DNA of 29,313 nucleotides from Candidatus Omnitrophota bacterium (GTDB lineage: Bacteria > Omnitrophota > Gorgyraeia > Gorgyraeales > Gorgyraeaceae): assembly GCA_003485765.1 (NCBI GenBank), contig DNHS01000028.1, positions 24,195 to 53,507 of the forward strand, given 5' to 3'. The position numbers and the translations under genes are program-made. Positions 8,713 through 16,291 of this stretch are shown in pieces (positions within the stretch are counted from its first letter, which is position 1; each line of letters opens with the position of its first letter). Below the pieces are notes generated by a model. It was given only the letters and a program-made list of their open reading frames with translations, searched no databases and was not told the DNA's origin.

Positions 8713-9434
8713 AGCTGCTACTAATATTATTGTTCTATATTTCTACGTTAGGTTGGGTATGGGCGGATTCGCTTGCTTCAAAAAATAAGGAAGGGAATAA
8801 GCTTTATAAAGAGGGCAAGATCGATGAGGCTTTATCTAAATGGCGCGACGCGCAGATCGAAAATCCTGACAGCAACAAGCTTCATTACAATATAGGAAAC
8901 GGCCTTCATGAACAGAAAAAATATGAGAATGCATTTAAAGAATATGAGAAATCTTTGAATTCAAAAGATAGTGAACTTCAGCATAAGGCGTATTATAATA
9001 TGGGGAATACGCGCTACAGGATGGGCAAATTGTTAGAAGCAATAGAGGATTATAAAAAATGCCTGGATATAAATCCGAAGGATGAAGACGCGAAATATAA
9101 TATAGAATTTGTAAGAAAAAAGATAAAGGAAAACGAAAAACAAAAGGAATCTCAACAAAAAGAAAATAAGAATCAGGAGCAGCAAAAACAAAACGAGCCT
9201 TCTCAGGCTCAAGAAGAGCAGAATAAGGAACAAAAACAATCAGAGACTGAGAAGAAAGATGGCCATGCAAAGGAAGAAGAACAAAAATCTTCCGGAGAAG
9301 AGAAAAAAGACGAGATGTCAAAAGAGGATGCTGTAAGGCTCTTGGATGCGCTTAAAGATGATGAAAAAGATTTGCAGAAAGAATTGAGAAATAAGCCTAT
9401 AGAAGGCAGATATAGAGTGGAAAAGGACTGGTGA
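8709..9434 (+). CDS. batC: BatC-like TPR protein
   Basis: Exported 241-residue TPR protein. Residues 1-19 form a signal peptide (MKLLLILLFYISTLGWVWA). Three tetratricopeptide repeats follow (about 24-140, with landmarks NKLHYNIGNGL, KAYYNMGNTRY and PKDEDAKYNIEF). After them comes a highly charged, low-complexity segment rich in K, E and Q (about 140-205). The protein ends with the conserved BatC tail LLDALKDDEKDLQKE...KDW. TPR proteins of this group are thought to scaffold the vWA proteins on the periplasmic face. It overlaps batB by ATGA and is followed by an 89-nt AT-rich gap before batD. Confidence 0.85.
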   Translation: MKLLLILLFYISTLGWVWADSLASKNKEGNKLYKEGKIDEALSKWRDAQIENPDSNKLHYNIGNGLHEQKKYENAFKEYEKSLNSKDSELQHKAYYNMGNTRYRMGKLLEAIEDYKKCLDINPKDEDAKYNIEFVRKKIKENEKQKESQQKENKNQEQQKQNEPSQAQEEQNKEQKQSETEKKDGHAKEEEQKSSGEEKKDEMSKEDAVRLLDALKDDEKDLQKELRNKPIEGRYRVEKDW

Positions 9435-9523
9435 TATTTAACATCAAATTAGTAATAGCAGTTACTGGCGCAAGTAGCATTAATTATATAAAAGTATAAT
9501 TTAACTCTTCAAATAGTGTAATT

Positions 9524-11425
9524 ATGAAGAAGATTTTATTTCTCATTTTAATTTTAACTATAGCAAATTTTTCATACGCAGAAGATATAACAATATCTGC
9601 TGATACGGATAAGCAGGAGGTTACATTAGATGAACAGGTAACTCTTACTATAACAGTATCCGGCAACGTATCTAATATCCCGCAGCCCGATATCCCTGAT
9701 TTGAAGGGGTTTACTGCTTATTCTTCAGGAAGGTCTCAAAATCTCTCTATTATAAATGGACAGGTTTCAAGCTCAATATCATTTACCTATATGTTAGTGC
9801 CTAATAATACAGGCGATTATACGCTTGGGCCGTTCAGCATTAATTATAAAGGCAAAGCATATTCAGCAGGGTCTATAAATATAAAGGTATTGCCGAGAAA
9901 TAGCCAGCCGCAAGCGCCTTCTCAGTCCAATGCTCAGCCGCAGCACGGAAAAGAACTTTTTATAGAAGCGTATGTGGATAAACTCAGGGCATATGTAAAT
10001 GAACAAATAACGCTTACATTTGCGGTTTACCAGGCAGTTAATTTATTCGAAAATCCAATTTATAATCCTCCTTCTATTACAGGGTTCTGGGCAGAAGACA
10101 TGCCTCCGCAGAAAAAATATTATAAAGTTATAGATGGGACAAAATATCTTGTAACAGAAATTAAAACCGCTCTTTTTGCCACAGGCCCTGGAGAATTTAT
10201 TATAGGCTCTGCAAGATTAGAGGCAGCTGTGGAAGATATAGATAAATTTATCTCAAAAAATCCTTTCGATGTATTTGATCAGGATCCATTCAGCATGTTC
10301 AAAAGAGGAAAGCCCATAATACTTGCAACAGATCCCATAAAAGTAGAGATAGCGCCTTTACCGGAACAAAATAAACCAGCTGATTTCAAAGGAGATGTGG
10401 GGGGTTTTGATATCTCTCTAAGTGTTGACAAAAATACAATAGAAGAAAATCAGCCCCTGAGTTTAAAAATAAAAATAAAAGGAAAAGGCAATATAAAGAC
10501 AATATCTTCTCCTAGTGTGCCAGAAATTCAAGATGTTAAATTTTACGAATCTGGCAGCTCTGAAAATATCTCAAAAGATAATTATGTGGTCCAGGGCGAA
10601 AAGATATTTGAAAAAATGATTATCCCGAAAAAAGCTAGGAATTTTACATTAGGCCCTATTGAATATAATTATTTTGACCCCGTGCTTAGAGATTATGCGC
10701 AGAAGAAACTTGATCCTGTGACAATAGATGTTACAAAATCAATAGATGCGCCTGCCGAAAAAACTATGTTTATGCCTGCTGCCGCAAAGGAAGAAATCCA
10801 GCTTTTAAAAAAAGACATAGGGTACATAAAAATTTTTCCTGCGCAGTTCAAGCCCAAAAATACTTTTTTATATAAAAATAAAATATTTGTATTAATAAAT
10901 ATATTTCCGCTTTTTATCCTCATAGCCCTGTATTTATACGAACTATATAGAAGCAGGCTGAGGACTGATGCAGGATATGCAAGATCTTTACGCGCAAGAA
11001 ACGCTGCTTCAAAAAGACTCAAAGGCGCTAGAAAAACAGTAAATCAATTTCTCTGGCCTAAAGGCCAGAGTTTGTCTGAAATTGATACTGAGCGGCTATA
11101 CCCCACTCGTACCCCGAAGGATGCAGATTTGTTGCCGCGAATGTATAAAAACATGGTGCAGGAATTTTATACAGAGATTTATAAGGCGGTAATAGAATAT
11201 ATAGCGGATAAATTAAATATCCCGCATGCGTCTATTACAAAAGATTTGCTTGAAGAGAAGCTGAAAAAGGCTGGAGTTAGCGAGGATGTTATCGGTAAAG
11301 TAAAGATGATGTTTGACTATTGCGACATGGCTCGGTTTGCGTCAGCTGGATTTACAAAAGACGATATGGACCGTACCCTCAGGGAAGCAGAGGGCATTAT
11401 AATGAATTTAGAGAGATATATATGA
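9524..11425 (+). CDS. batD: BatD-like protein
   Basis: A 633-residue BatD protein. A signal peptide (residues 1-19, ending FSYA) is followed by periplasmic beta-sandwich repeats: VTLDEQVTLTITVSGNV near 32 and a second related unit beginning DISLSVDKNTIEENQPLSL near 305. A single membrane helix lies at about 452-472 and a cytoplasmic helical domain runs to the end. That tail (FYTEIYKAVIEYIADKLNIP, DYCDMARFASAGF) resembles the DUF4381-like protein encoded at 6151-6651. A roughly 40-residue stretch in the tail, encoded at about 11038-11157, looks foreign and contains a short palindrome. An AT-rich 89-nt gap precedes the gene; TATAAT at 9495-9500 is a possible -10 without a convincing -35. Confidence 0.86.
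   Translation: MKKILFLILILTIANFSYAEDITISADTDKQEVTLDEQVTLTITVSGNVSNIPQPDIPDLKGFTAYSSGRSQNLSIINGQVSSSISFTYMLVPNNTGDYTLGPFSINYKGKAYSAGSINIKVLPRNSQPQAPSQSNAQPQHGKELFIEAYVDKLRAYVNEQITLTFAVYQAVNLFENPIYNPPSITGFWAEDMPPQKKYYKVIDGTKYLVTEIKTALFATGPGEFIIGSARLEAAVEDIDKFISKNPFDVFDQDPFSMFKRGKPIILATDPIKVEIAPLPEQNKPADFKGDVGGFDISLSVDKNTIEENQPLSLKIKIKGKGNIKTISSPSVPEIQDVKFYESGSSENISKDNYVVQGEKIFEKMIIPKKARNFTLGPIEYNYFDPVLRDYAQKKLDPVTIDVTKSIDAPAEKTMFMPAAAKEEIQLLKKDIGYIKIFPAQFKPKNTFLYKNKIFVLINIFPLFILIALYLYELYRSRLRTDAGYARSLRARNAASKRLKGARKTVNQFLWPKGQSLSEIDTERLYPTRTPKDADLLPRMYKNMVQEFYTEIYKAVIEYIADKLNIPHASITKDLLEEKLKKAGVSEDVIGKVKMMFDYCDMARFASAGFTKDDMDRTLREAEGIIMNLERYI
11051..11070. repeat. 8-bp palindrome in an extra in-frame segment of batD
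   Basis: CTCTGGCC (11051-11058) and GGCCAGAG (11063-11070) pair perfectly around TAAA. They begin an in-frame stretch (about 11038-11157, protein LWPKGQSLSEIDTERLYPTR and onward) that interrupts the expected helix-to-helix continuity of the BatD tail. The stretch is richer in C and G than its surroundings. A palindromic insertion that kept the frame open is one explanation. Confidence 0.4.
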
Positions 11426-12180
11426 AAAAGATCCTTGTATTTTGTTTTTTGATATTTTTTATATTTACAGGAATTATGGTGGCAGTTGAGGTTCCTGAAG
11501 AACTCTACAGAAAAGGGAATTCCAGTTATGAGAATGGGGATTATGAAAAAGCGATTTCTTTCTACGAAGAACTTCTTAGAATGGATGAAGTCAGTCCGGA
11601 GGTGTTTTATAATTCAGGAAACAGCTGCTTCAAATTGAAGAAAATAGGCAAAGCTATTTTAAATTACGAAAAGGCATTAAGAATGGACCCGCGCGATAAA
11701 GACACTCAGCTTAATTTAAAACTTACGAAGGAGATGACTGTAGATAAAATAAATACATTCGAGAGAGGTTTTGTTTTAAATATGTCGCTTTTTGTATATG
11801 ACAGGGTGAATATAGATGAGTTGTCGTTAATATGTTCTTTTCTTTATCTAGCCATGATTTTAATTTTGATATTTTCAATATTTTTTATTGCTAAAAGACG
11901 GTTTATGTTTTATACTGCTGGAGTATTTGGAGCCGTATTTTTTATTTTCCTAATATTTTTATTTACAAAAATAAGAAACGAAAATTTTACAAAGACAGGG
12001 ATTATCATAGATGAAAAAGCTGATGCAAGAAGCGGGCCAAAAGAAAATTATCTTTTGCAATTTACGCTCCACGAAGGAACTAAGATTAGCATAGTAAAAG
12101 AGGCGCAAGATTGGTATGAAATTGAGCTTTCAAAGGACTTGAAAGGCTGGATTCCTAAAACCAGCATCGATATCATATAA
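11422..12180 (+). CDS. batE: BatE-like TPR and SH3 membrane protein
   Basis: A 252-residue protein starting at ATG 11422, which overlaps the batD stop by ATGA; a longer in-frame start at 11320 lies inside batD and is rejected. Order of parts: signal peptide or anchor (residues 1-21), two TPRs (about 25-100, with VFYNSGNSCFKL and DPRDKDTQLNLKL), two membrane helices (about 133-155 and 162-184), and a C-terminal bacterial SH3-like domain (about 195-250, with ADARSGPKENY and WYEIELSKDLKGWIPK). This TPR-TM-SH3 layout is the usual BatE form and closes the Bat gene set. A REP-like hairpin follows 5 nt after the stop. Confidence 0.83.
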   Translation: MKKILVFCFLIFFIFTGIMVAVEVPEELYRKGNSSYENGDYEKAISFYEELLRMDEVSPEVFYNSGNSCFKLKKIGKAILNYEKALRMDPRDKDTQLNLKLTKEMTVDKINTFERGFVLNMSLFVYDRVNIDELSLICSFLYLAMILILIFSIFFIAKRRFMFYTAGVFGAVFFIFLIFLFTKIRNENFTKTGIIIDEKADARSGPKENYLLQFTLHEGTKISIVKEAQDWYEIELSKDLKGWIPKTSIDII

Positions 12181-12185
12181 CCAAA

Positions 12186-12206
12186 GTGGTGAGCCTGTCG
12201 AACCAC
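12186..12206. repeat. REP-like palindrome after batE
   Basis: GTGGTGAGCCTGTCGAACCAC forms a short hairpin whose outer arms GTGGT (12186-12190) and ACCAC (12202-12206) pair. The GAGC..GTCGAA core is the reverse complement of the core split by hairpins at 276-323, so the two belong to one family. It overlaps the left NrdR-like box by four bases. Confidence 0.6.
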
Positions 12207-12249
12207 AACATATAGGCGTTGTCGTTAAATTAATATCAATATATTGTGT
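12203..12249 (+). promoter_or_regulatory. Pair of NrdR-like boxes
   Basis: Two 16-mers match the NrdR consensus acaCwAtATaTwGtgt. Box 1 is at 12203-12218 (CCACAACATATAGGCG, 11 of 16, core CAAcATATAG intact). Box 2 is at 12234-12249 (TATCAATATATTGTGT, 13 of 16). Start-to-start spacing is 31 bp, the usual three-turn spacing of NrdR box pairs. They lie directly upstream of the -35 of the nrdJ promoter. Expected role: repression of the reductase gene by the ATP/dATP-sensing NrdR, whose own gene is not in this window. Confidence 0.7.
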
Positions 12250-12257
12250 TTTTTAGC

Positions 12258-12285
12258 TTGACATATAATTATCAAGTGGTATACT
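12258..12285 (+). promoter_or_regulatory. Sigma-70 type promoter of nrdJ-dcd
   Basis: TTGACA (12258-12263), 16-bp spacer, TATACT (12280-12285). Expected transcription start is near 12292, giving a short leader that contains AAGGAG (12299-12304) just before ATG 12310. Confidence 0.8.
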
Positions 12286-12309
12286 TATTTTTCATGAGAA
12301 GGAGAGGCA

Positions 12310-14610
12310 ATGGAATTAAAAACTAAGATTGAAAAAAACTTGAACATCTCAGAAAATTGTCTTAAGGTCCTTGAAAAAAGATACCTGGTGAAAGATAAAG
12401 ATGGAAAGGTCATAGAGACGCCTGAAGGTATGTTTAGAAGGGTGAGCCGCTACATAGCAAAAGCAGACAAGCTGTACGGCGCAAGCGACCTGGAAATAAA
12501 AGAAACAGAAAATAAATTTTATGAGAGTATGTCCAATTTCGAATTTATGCCAAATAGCCCAACCCTTATGAACGCAGGAAAAGATTTAGGCCAGTTATCT
12601 GCGTGTTTCGTTCTCCCCATAGGCGATTCTATGGAGTCTATTTTTGACGCGATAAAAAACACTGCTATGATCCACAAAAGTGGCGGGGGAACAGGGTTTA
12701 GTTTTTCAAGACTCAGGCCGAAAAACAGCGTTGTAAGGTCTACAGGAGGAGTCTCAAGCGGGCCTGTTTCTTTTATGAAGGTTTTTAATGCAGCTACTCA
12801 AGCGGTTAAACAAGGCGGAGCCAGGCGCGGGGCAAATATGGGAATTCTTCACGTGGATCATCCAGACATAATGGAATTTATCCGGTGCAAAGAGAATGAC
12901 AAGGAGATAACAAATTTTAACATCTCCATAGCGGTTACTGAAGATTTTATGAATAAGGTTATAGCTGATGAAGAATATTCTTTGATAGACCCGCACAATA
13001 AAAAGGAAGTTAAAAAATTAAGAGCCAAAGAAGTTTTTGACCTGATAGTGGAATTGTCCTGGAAAAACGGCGAGCCTGGAATTATTTTCATAGACAGAAT
13101 AAATAAAGATAACCCTACTCCTAAGCTGGGAGAGATTGAGAGCACAAATCCCTGCGGAGAGCAGCCGCTTTTACCGTTTGAAAGCTGTAATCTGGGTTCA
13201 ATAAATTTAGCTAAAACTATATGTGGAAACGGCAAAAAACAAGTTGACTGGGATGCGTTAAAAGAACTGGCGCATGCAGGCGTTCATTTCCTTGACAATG
13301 TAATTGATATGAATAAATTTCCTCTGAAAGAAATAGAAAAGATGACCAAGACCAATAGGAAGATAGGCCTTGGAGTGATGGGCTGGGCAGATATGCTTAT
13401 AAAACTTGAGATACCTTATAATAGCGAAGAAGCAGTCCAGCTTGGCGAGAAAATAATGAAGTTTATATCTGATGAAGCCCGGGTTAAATCGCAGGAGCTC
13501 TCCAGAAATAGAGGGGCTTTTTCTGCTTTTAAAGAAAGCATATTTAATGAAGCTGGGTTGAAAGAATTAAGAAATGCTACGCTTACAACAATTGCGCCGA
13601 CAGGCACGATTTCAATTATCTCAAATGCCTCAAGCGGCATTGAGCCGTTATTCGCATTATCTTATTACAGAAATGTAATGGATAATGATAAACTTATTGA
13701 AGTCAATACATTGTTTGAAGAGGTTGCAAAAAAAGATGGGTTTTATTCCAGAAAACTCATGGAGGAAATTGCGGAAAAGGGCTCTATTAAAGATATAGAA
13801 GATGTTCCTGAAGAATATAAGAAGATTTTTGTTACATCCCATGATATAGCTCCTCTGTGGCACATAAGGATGCAGGCAGTCTTCCAAAAATATACTGATA
13901 ATGCTGTATCTAAGACAGTCAATTTCTCGCATAATGCCACAAAGGATGATGTGCGAGAGGTGTACATGTTAGCTTTCAAGTTAGGGTGTAAGGGCGTAAC
14001 CATTTACAGAGATAAATCCAGGGAGGAGCAGGTGCTAAACATAAACTCTAATGATTCGACAAAGAAAGAAATAAATGCGGATACAGCGTTAGAACTTAAG
14101 GAAAAGAAAAACGTTGCCCCCAGGCCAAGGCCTGTTGTCACCAATGGCACTACTACAAAGGTTGCAACAGGATGCGGTAATCTTTATATCACGATAAATG
14201 TGGATGATAAAAATCTGCCTTTTGAGGTGTTTATCCAGATGGGTAAAGCAGGAGGTTGTGCTGCGAGCCAGTTGGAAGCAATAGGAAGGCTTGTGTCTCT
14301 GGCGCTTCGCTCAGGAGTAGAGAATAGTAAAATAGTAGAGCAATTAAGAGGAATACGCTGCCCGTCTCCTTCGTGGGAGAAAAGCGGAAGGATCTTTTCA
14401 TGTTCTGACGCGATTGCAAGGGTCCTTGAATTAAGGCTTGGCAATGGCAAGATGCATCACCAGGAAGAGGCTCTGGAAAAACATTCTCCTCATACCATGA
14501 TAGAAGATAAGCTCGGCACAGTGGTTGGGGTATGCCCTGACTGCGGGGCTGCGTTAAGGCATGAAGAAGGCTGTGTAGTCTGCCGTTCCTGCGGATATTC
14601 CAAATGCTGA
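12310..14610 (+). CDS. nrdJ: Class II (adenosylcobalamin-dependent) ribonucleotide reductase
   Basis: A 766-residue reductase that makes deoxyribonucleotides from ribonucleotides using adenosylcobalamin and needs no oxygen-dependent partner subunit. Landmarks: NSPTLMNAG; LSACFVLP with C99; NPCGEQPLLPFESCNLGSIN with C282 (expected thiyl-radical Cys), E284 and C293; and APTGTISIISN. C99 and C293 are the expected redox pair, and the 282/293 spacing equals that of known class II enzymes. The C-terminus has two CxxC pairs (CPDCG and CRSCG) plus a final Cys, the tail of this class. AAGGAG precedes ATG 12310. No cobalamin riboswitch is visible; instead there are two NrdR-like boxes upstream. It overlaps dcd by seven bases. 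Confidence 0.95.
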   Translation: MELKTKIEKNLNISENCLKVLEKRYLVKDKDGKVIETPEGMFRRVSRYIAKADKLYGASDLEIKETENKFYESMSNFEFMPNSPTLMNAGKDLGQLSACFVLPIGDSMESIFDAIKNTAMIHKSGGGTGFSFSRLRPKNSVVRSTGGVSSGPVSFMKVFNAATQAVKQGGARRGANMGILHVDHPDIMEFIRCKENDKEITNFNISIAVTEDFMNKVIADEEYSLIDPHNKKEVKKLRAKEVFDLIVELSWKNGEPGIIFIDRINKDNPTPKLGEIESTNPCGEQPLLPFESCNLGSINLAKTICGNGKKQVDWDALKELAHAGVHFLDNVIDMNKFPLKEIEKMTKTNRKIGLGVMGWADMLIKLEIPYNSEEAVQLGEKIMKFISDEARVKSQELSRNRGAFSAFKESIFNEAGLKELRNATLTTIAPTGTISIISNASSGIEPLFALSYYRNVMDNDKLIEVNTLFEEVAKKDGFYSRKLMEEIAEKGSIKDIEDVPEEYKKIFVTSHDIAPLWHIRMQAVFQKYTDNAVSKTVNFSHNATKDDVREVYMLAFKLGCKGVTIYRDKSREEQVLNINSNDSTKKEINADTALELKEKKNVAPRPRPVVTNGTTTKVATGCGNLYITINVDDKNLPFEVFIQMGKAGGCAASQLEAIGRLVSLALRSGVENSKIVEQLRGIRCPSPSWEKSGRIFSCSDAIARVLELRLGNGKMHHQEEALEKHSPHTMIEDKLGTVVGVCPDCGAALRHEEGCVVCRSCGYSKC

Positions 14611-15155
14611 AACCCGATTCCTGGATCAAGAAAATGGCTTTAGAATATGATATGATAAAGCCATTCGAGCCTCAGCAGATTAAAAATAATAATATTTCAT
14701 ACGGTCTTTCCAGTTATGGTTATGATATAAGGATTGCTGATGAGTTCAAAATTTTCAAAGGTTCTGGTAAGCAAGATGTCATAGACCCTAAAAATATAAA
14801 ACCAGATTTATTTGAAGATTTTAAAGGTGATGCCTGTATAATTCCCAAGAATACTTTTATTCTAGCAAGATCCCTTGAATATTTTAAAATGCCTTCCAAT
14901 GTCCTTGCGCTTTGTACAGGTAAAAGCACATATGCCAGAATCGGCGTGATAGTAAATGTTACGCCGCTTGAACCGTCATGGGAAGGATATCTTACTATAG
15001 CGATAAGTAATACCTCAGGTTCTTCTGCAAAACTTTATGCCAATGAAGGCATTGCCCAGGTAGTCTTCTTCGAATCAGATGAGCAGTGCCAGGTTACTTA
15101 CGCTGACCGCAAAGGCAAATACCAGTCCCAAAAGTCCATCACCCTGCCAAAATAG
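14604..15155 (+). CDS. dcd: dCTP deaminase
   Basis: A 183-residue dCTP deaminase that converts dCTP to dUTP and ammonia, supplying the dUMP route to thymidylate. Family motifs are in order: SYGLSSYGYDIRI, FILARSLEYFKMP, LCTGKSTYARIGV (active-site region), TPLEPSWEGYLTIAISN (with the conserved Glu of LEPSWEG), and EGIAQVVFFE. The start ATG 14604 lies within the last codons of nrdJ (ATGCTGA, seven-base overlap), so the two are translated from one message. The context fits: reductase output feeds this enzyme. Whether it is mono- or bifunctional (with dUTPase activity) cannot be told from sequence alone. No terminator is evident after the stop. Confidence 0.93.
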   Translation: MLKPDSWIKKMALEYDMIKPFEPQQIKNNNISYGLSSYGYDIRIADEFKIFKGSGKQDVIDPKNIKPDLFEDFKGDACIIPKNTFILARSLEYFKMPSNVLALCTGKSTYARIGVIVNVTPLEPSWEGYLTIAISNTSGSSAKLYANEGIAQVVFFESDEQCQVTYADRKGKYQSQKSITLPK

Positions 15156-15173
15156 AAGCTGTCTAAAATAAAT

Positions 15174-15201
15174 TTGACATAACGCTATTGTATGATATAC
15201 T
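15174..15201 (+). promoter_or_regulatory. Sigma-70 type promoter before the degenerate gene
   Basis: TTGACA (15174-15179), 16-bp spacer, TATACT (15196-15201), the same boxes and spacing as the nrdJ promoter. It begins 18 nt after the dcd stop and would drive the small degenerate gene at 15278-15618 and possibly the transposase unit behind it. Confidence 0.7.
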
Positions 15202-15277
15202 TTATATGAAATACAGGATAGACATGCCTGTCCCATACATAAGATAATTCCTATGAGGGAAATTTTTTGCAAATATT

Positions 15278-15618
15278 ATGTTAAAGTTTAAAAAAGATTT
15301 TAGTTCAAAGATTTTCATATATGGGATAATAGTATTATTCTATCTATCCACTACCCCCCCATCTATCCGTATTCTAATTCCAGAGATACATTAAGACTTC
15401 CTGTTGGGGAAGCTTTGAAAAGAGTTAAGAAAGCAATGAAGAAAGAAGCAGAAACAAATGATGCTGTTAGCCCGGACGGTAGTGCTTCCGGCCATCGTCG
15501 AAAAGCAGTATATAAACGTGTTGATGAATTGACTGAACGCTTAAAGCGTAGTCTGTTAGATGCAGTATTAACAGTATTAAGGGACGTGTCAAAAAGGGAC
15601 ATGCCTAGTGCAGTATAA
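15278..15618 (+). pseudogene. Small frameshifted gene of unknown function
   Basis: Two reading frames join across a run of seven C (15354-15360). The first, from ATG 15278, gives MLKFKKDFSSKIFIYG and a hydrophobic stretch (IIVLFYLSTTPP) and soon stops. The second frame, open from upstream of 15349 to 15618, gives PIYPYSNSRDTLRLPVGEAL and then a helical, basic segment (KRVKKAMKKEAETND, KRVDELTERLKRSLLDAVL). One extra C would fuse them into a single protein of about 114 residues with an N-terminal anchor. The last dozen codons (RDVSKRDMPSAV) come from the left inverted repeat of the transposase unit, so the original 3' end may be lost. Family not recognised. The region 15156-15277 holds only a promoter and leader. 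Confidence 0.45.
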
Positions 15619-15640
15619 TAAAAAAATAATTTTTTGAAAG

Positions 15641-15698
15641 AAAATCCCTCTTTTATGTGTCTTATATATAGGCGCTTGTTATTAAAAGGAGGGATTTT
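15641..15698 (+). promoter_or_regulatory. Hairpin covering the RAYT ribosome binding site
   Basis: AAAATCCCTCTTTTA (15641-15655) pairs with TAAAAGGAGGGATTTT (15683-15698) with one bulged base, loop 27 nt. The right arm contains the strong ribosome binding site AGGAGGG (15687-15693), seven nt before ATG 15701. When folded, the mRNA would hide this site, so the structure probably limits transposase translation. Confidence 0.7.
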
Positions 15699-15700
15699 TT

Positions 15701-16291
15701 ATGCCAAGAAAAGCTAGGGTTCTTTGCGACAATGCAGTATATCATTTATTTAACAGAGGACACAATAAGTACGACTTATTCAAGTCAGAAAGGGATTTCA
15801 TAGTTTTTAAAGATATCATAAGGGAATGTAAGAGCAATTTTATGTTTGAGCTATATAATTATGTTTTTATGTTGAATCATTTTCATTTTTTAACGAAAAT
15901 AATAAATGCCGAGAATCTACCTAAAATTATGAAGGAAATATGTCAGAGATATGCTAGTTATTATAGAAAGACATATGGGCATGTAGGTTATTTATTCCAG
16001 AATCGATATAAGAGCATTCACATCGAAATTGATTCATATCTATTAGAGTGCGCCAGGTATATCGAAAGAAACCCCTTAAGAGCCAAAGTCGTAAAGAATC
16101 TTTACGATTATAAATGGTCAAGTTACAGTTTTTACGCAAATGGAACAAAAGATGATATAGTAACAGCCAATCCTTTATATTTAGATTTGGGTAATAACGC
16201 AAGAGAGAGACAAGAGAGATATAAAGAATATGTTTTGATTCCAAGGCCTTATGAGGCAATAGTGGATAAGTGCGTAGCTTCTATGAAATAA
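15701..16291 (+). CDS. REP-associated tyrosine transposase (RAYT, Y1/HUH family)
   Basis: A 196-residue single-domain HUH nuclease of the Y1 transposase family, REP-associated branch. The N-terminus PRKARVLCDNAVYHLFNRGHNK is the family opening (R.......YHv..RG). The metal-binding HUH pair is H60 and H62 in VFMLNHFHFL. The catalytic Tyr is Y120 in ARYIERNPLRAKVV, followed by the usual W-SSY ending (YKWSSYSFY). Such proteins nick and rejoin single-stranded hairpin DNA (REP palindromes). Full length with all key residues, so probably active. A very strong ribosome binding site (AGGAGGG) lies within a hairpin. The gene is flanked by 23-nt inverted repeats and separates a degenerate gene from a nucleotidyltransferase operon. 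Confidence 0.92.
   Translation: MPRKARVLCDNAVYHLFNRGHNKYDLFKSERDFIVFKDIIRECKSNFMFELYNYVFMLNHFHFLTKIINAENLPKIMKEICQRYASYYRKTYGHVGYLFQNRYKSIHIEIDSYLLECARYIERNPLRAKVVKNLYDYKWSSYSFYANGTKDDIVTANPLYLDLGNNARERQERYKEYVLIPRPYEAIVDKCVASMK

Noticed and set aside
9101..9321. Tandem DNA repeat or coding region on the other strand in the AAG/CAA-rich stretch
   Set aside because: It is the Lys/Glu/Gln low-complexity part of BatC; no regular repeat unit is present and the reverse-strand frames are shadows.
11320..11421. Longer N-terminus for the BatE-like protein from 11320
   Set aside because: This lies inside batD; ATG 11422 overlaps the batD stop in the ATGA pattern seen across the operon and gives a signal peptide.
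12181..12309. Cobalamin riboswitch before the B12-dependent reductase
   Set aside because: Only 129 nt are available and no B12-box sequence is visible; promoter and NrdR-like boxes occupy the space.
15620..15640. Terminator in the A/T run AAAAAATAATTTTTT before the RAYT leader
   Set aside because: The palindrome has only A-T pairs and would be too weak to end transcription.
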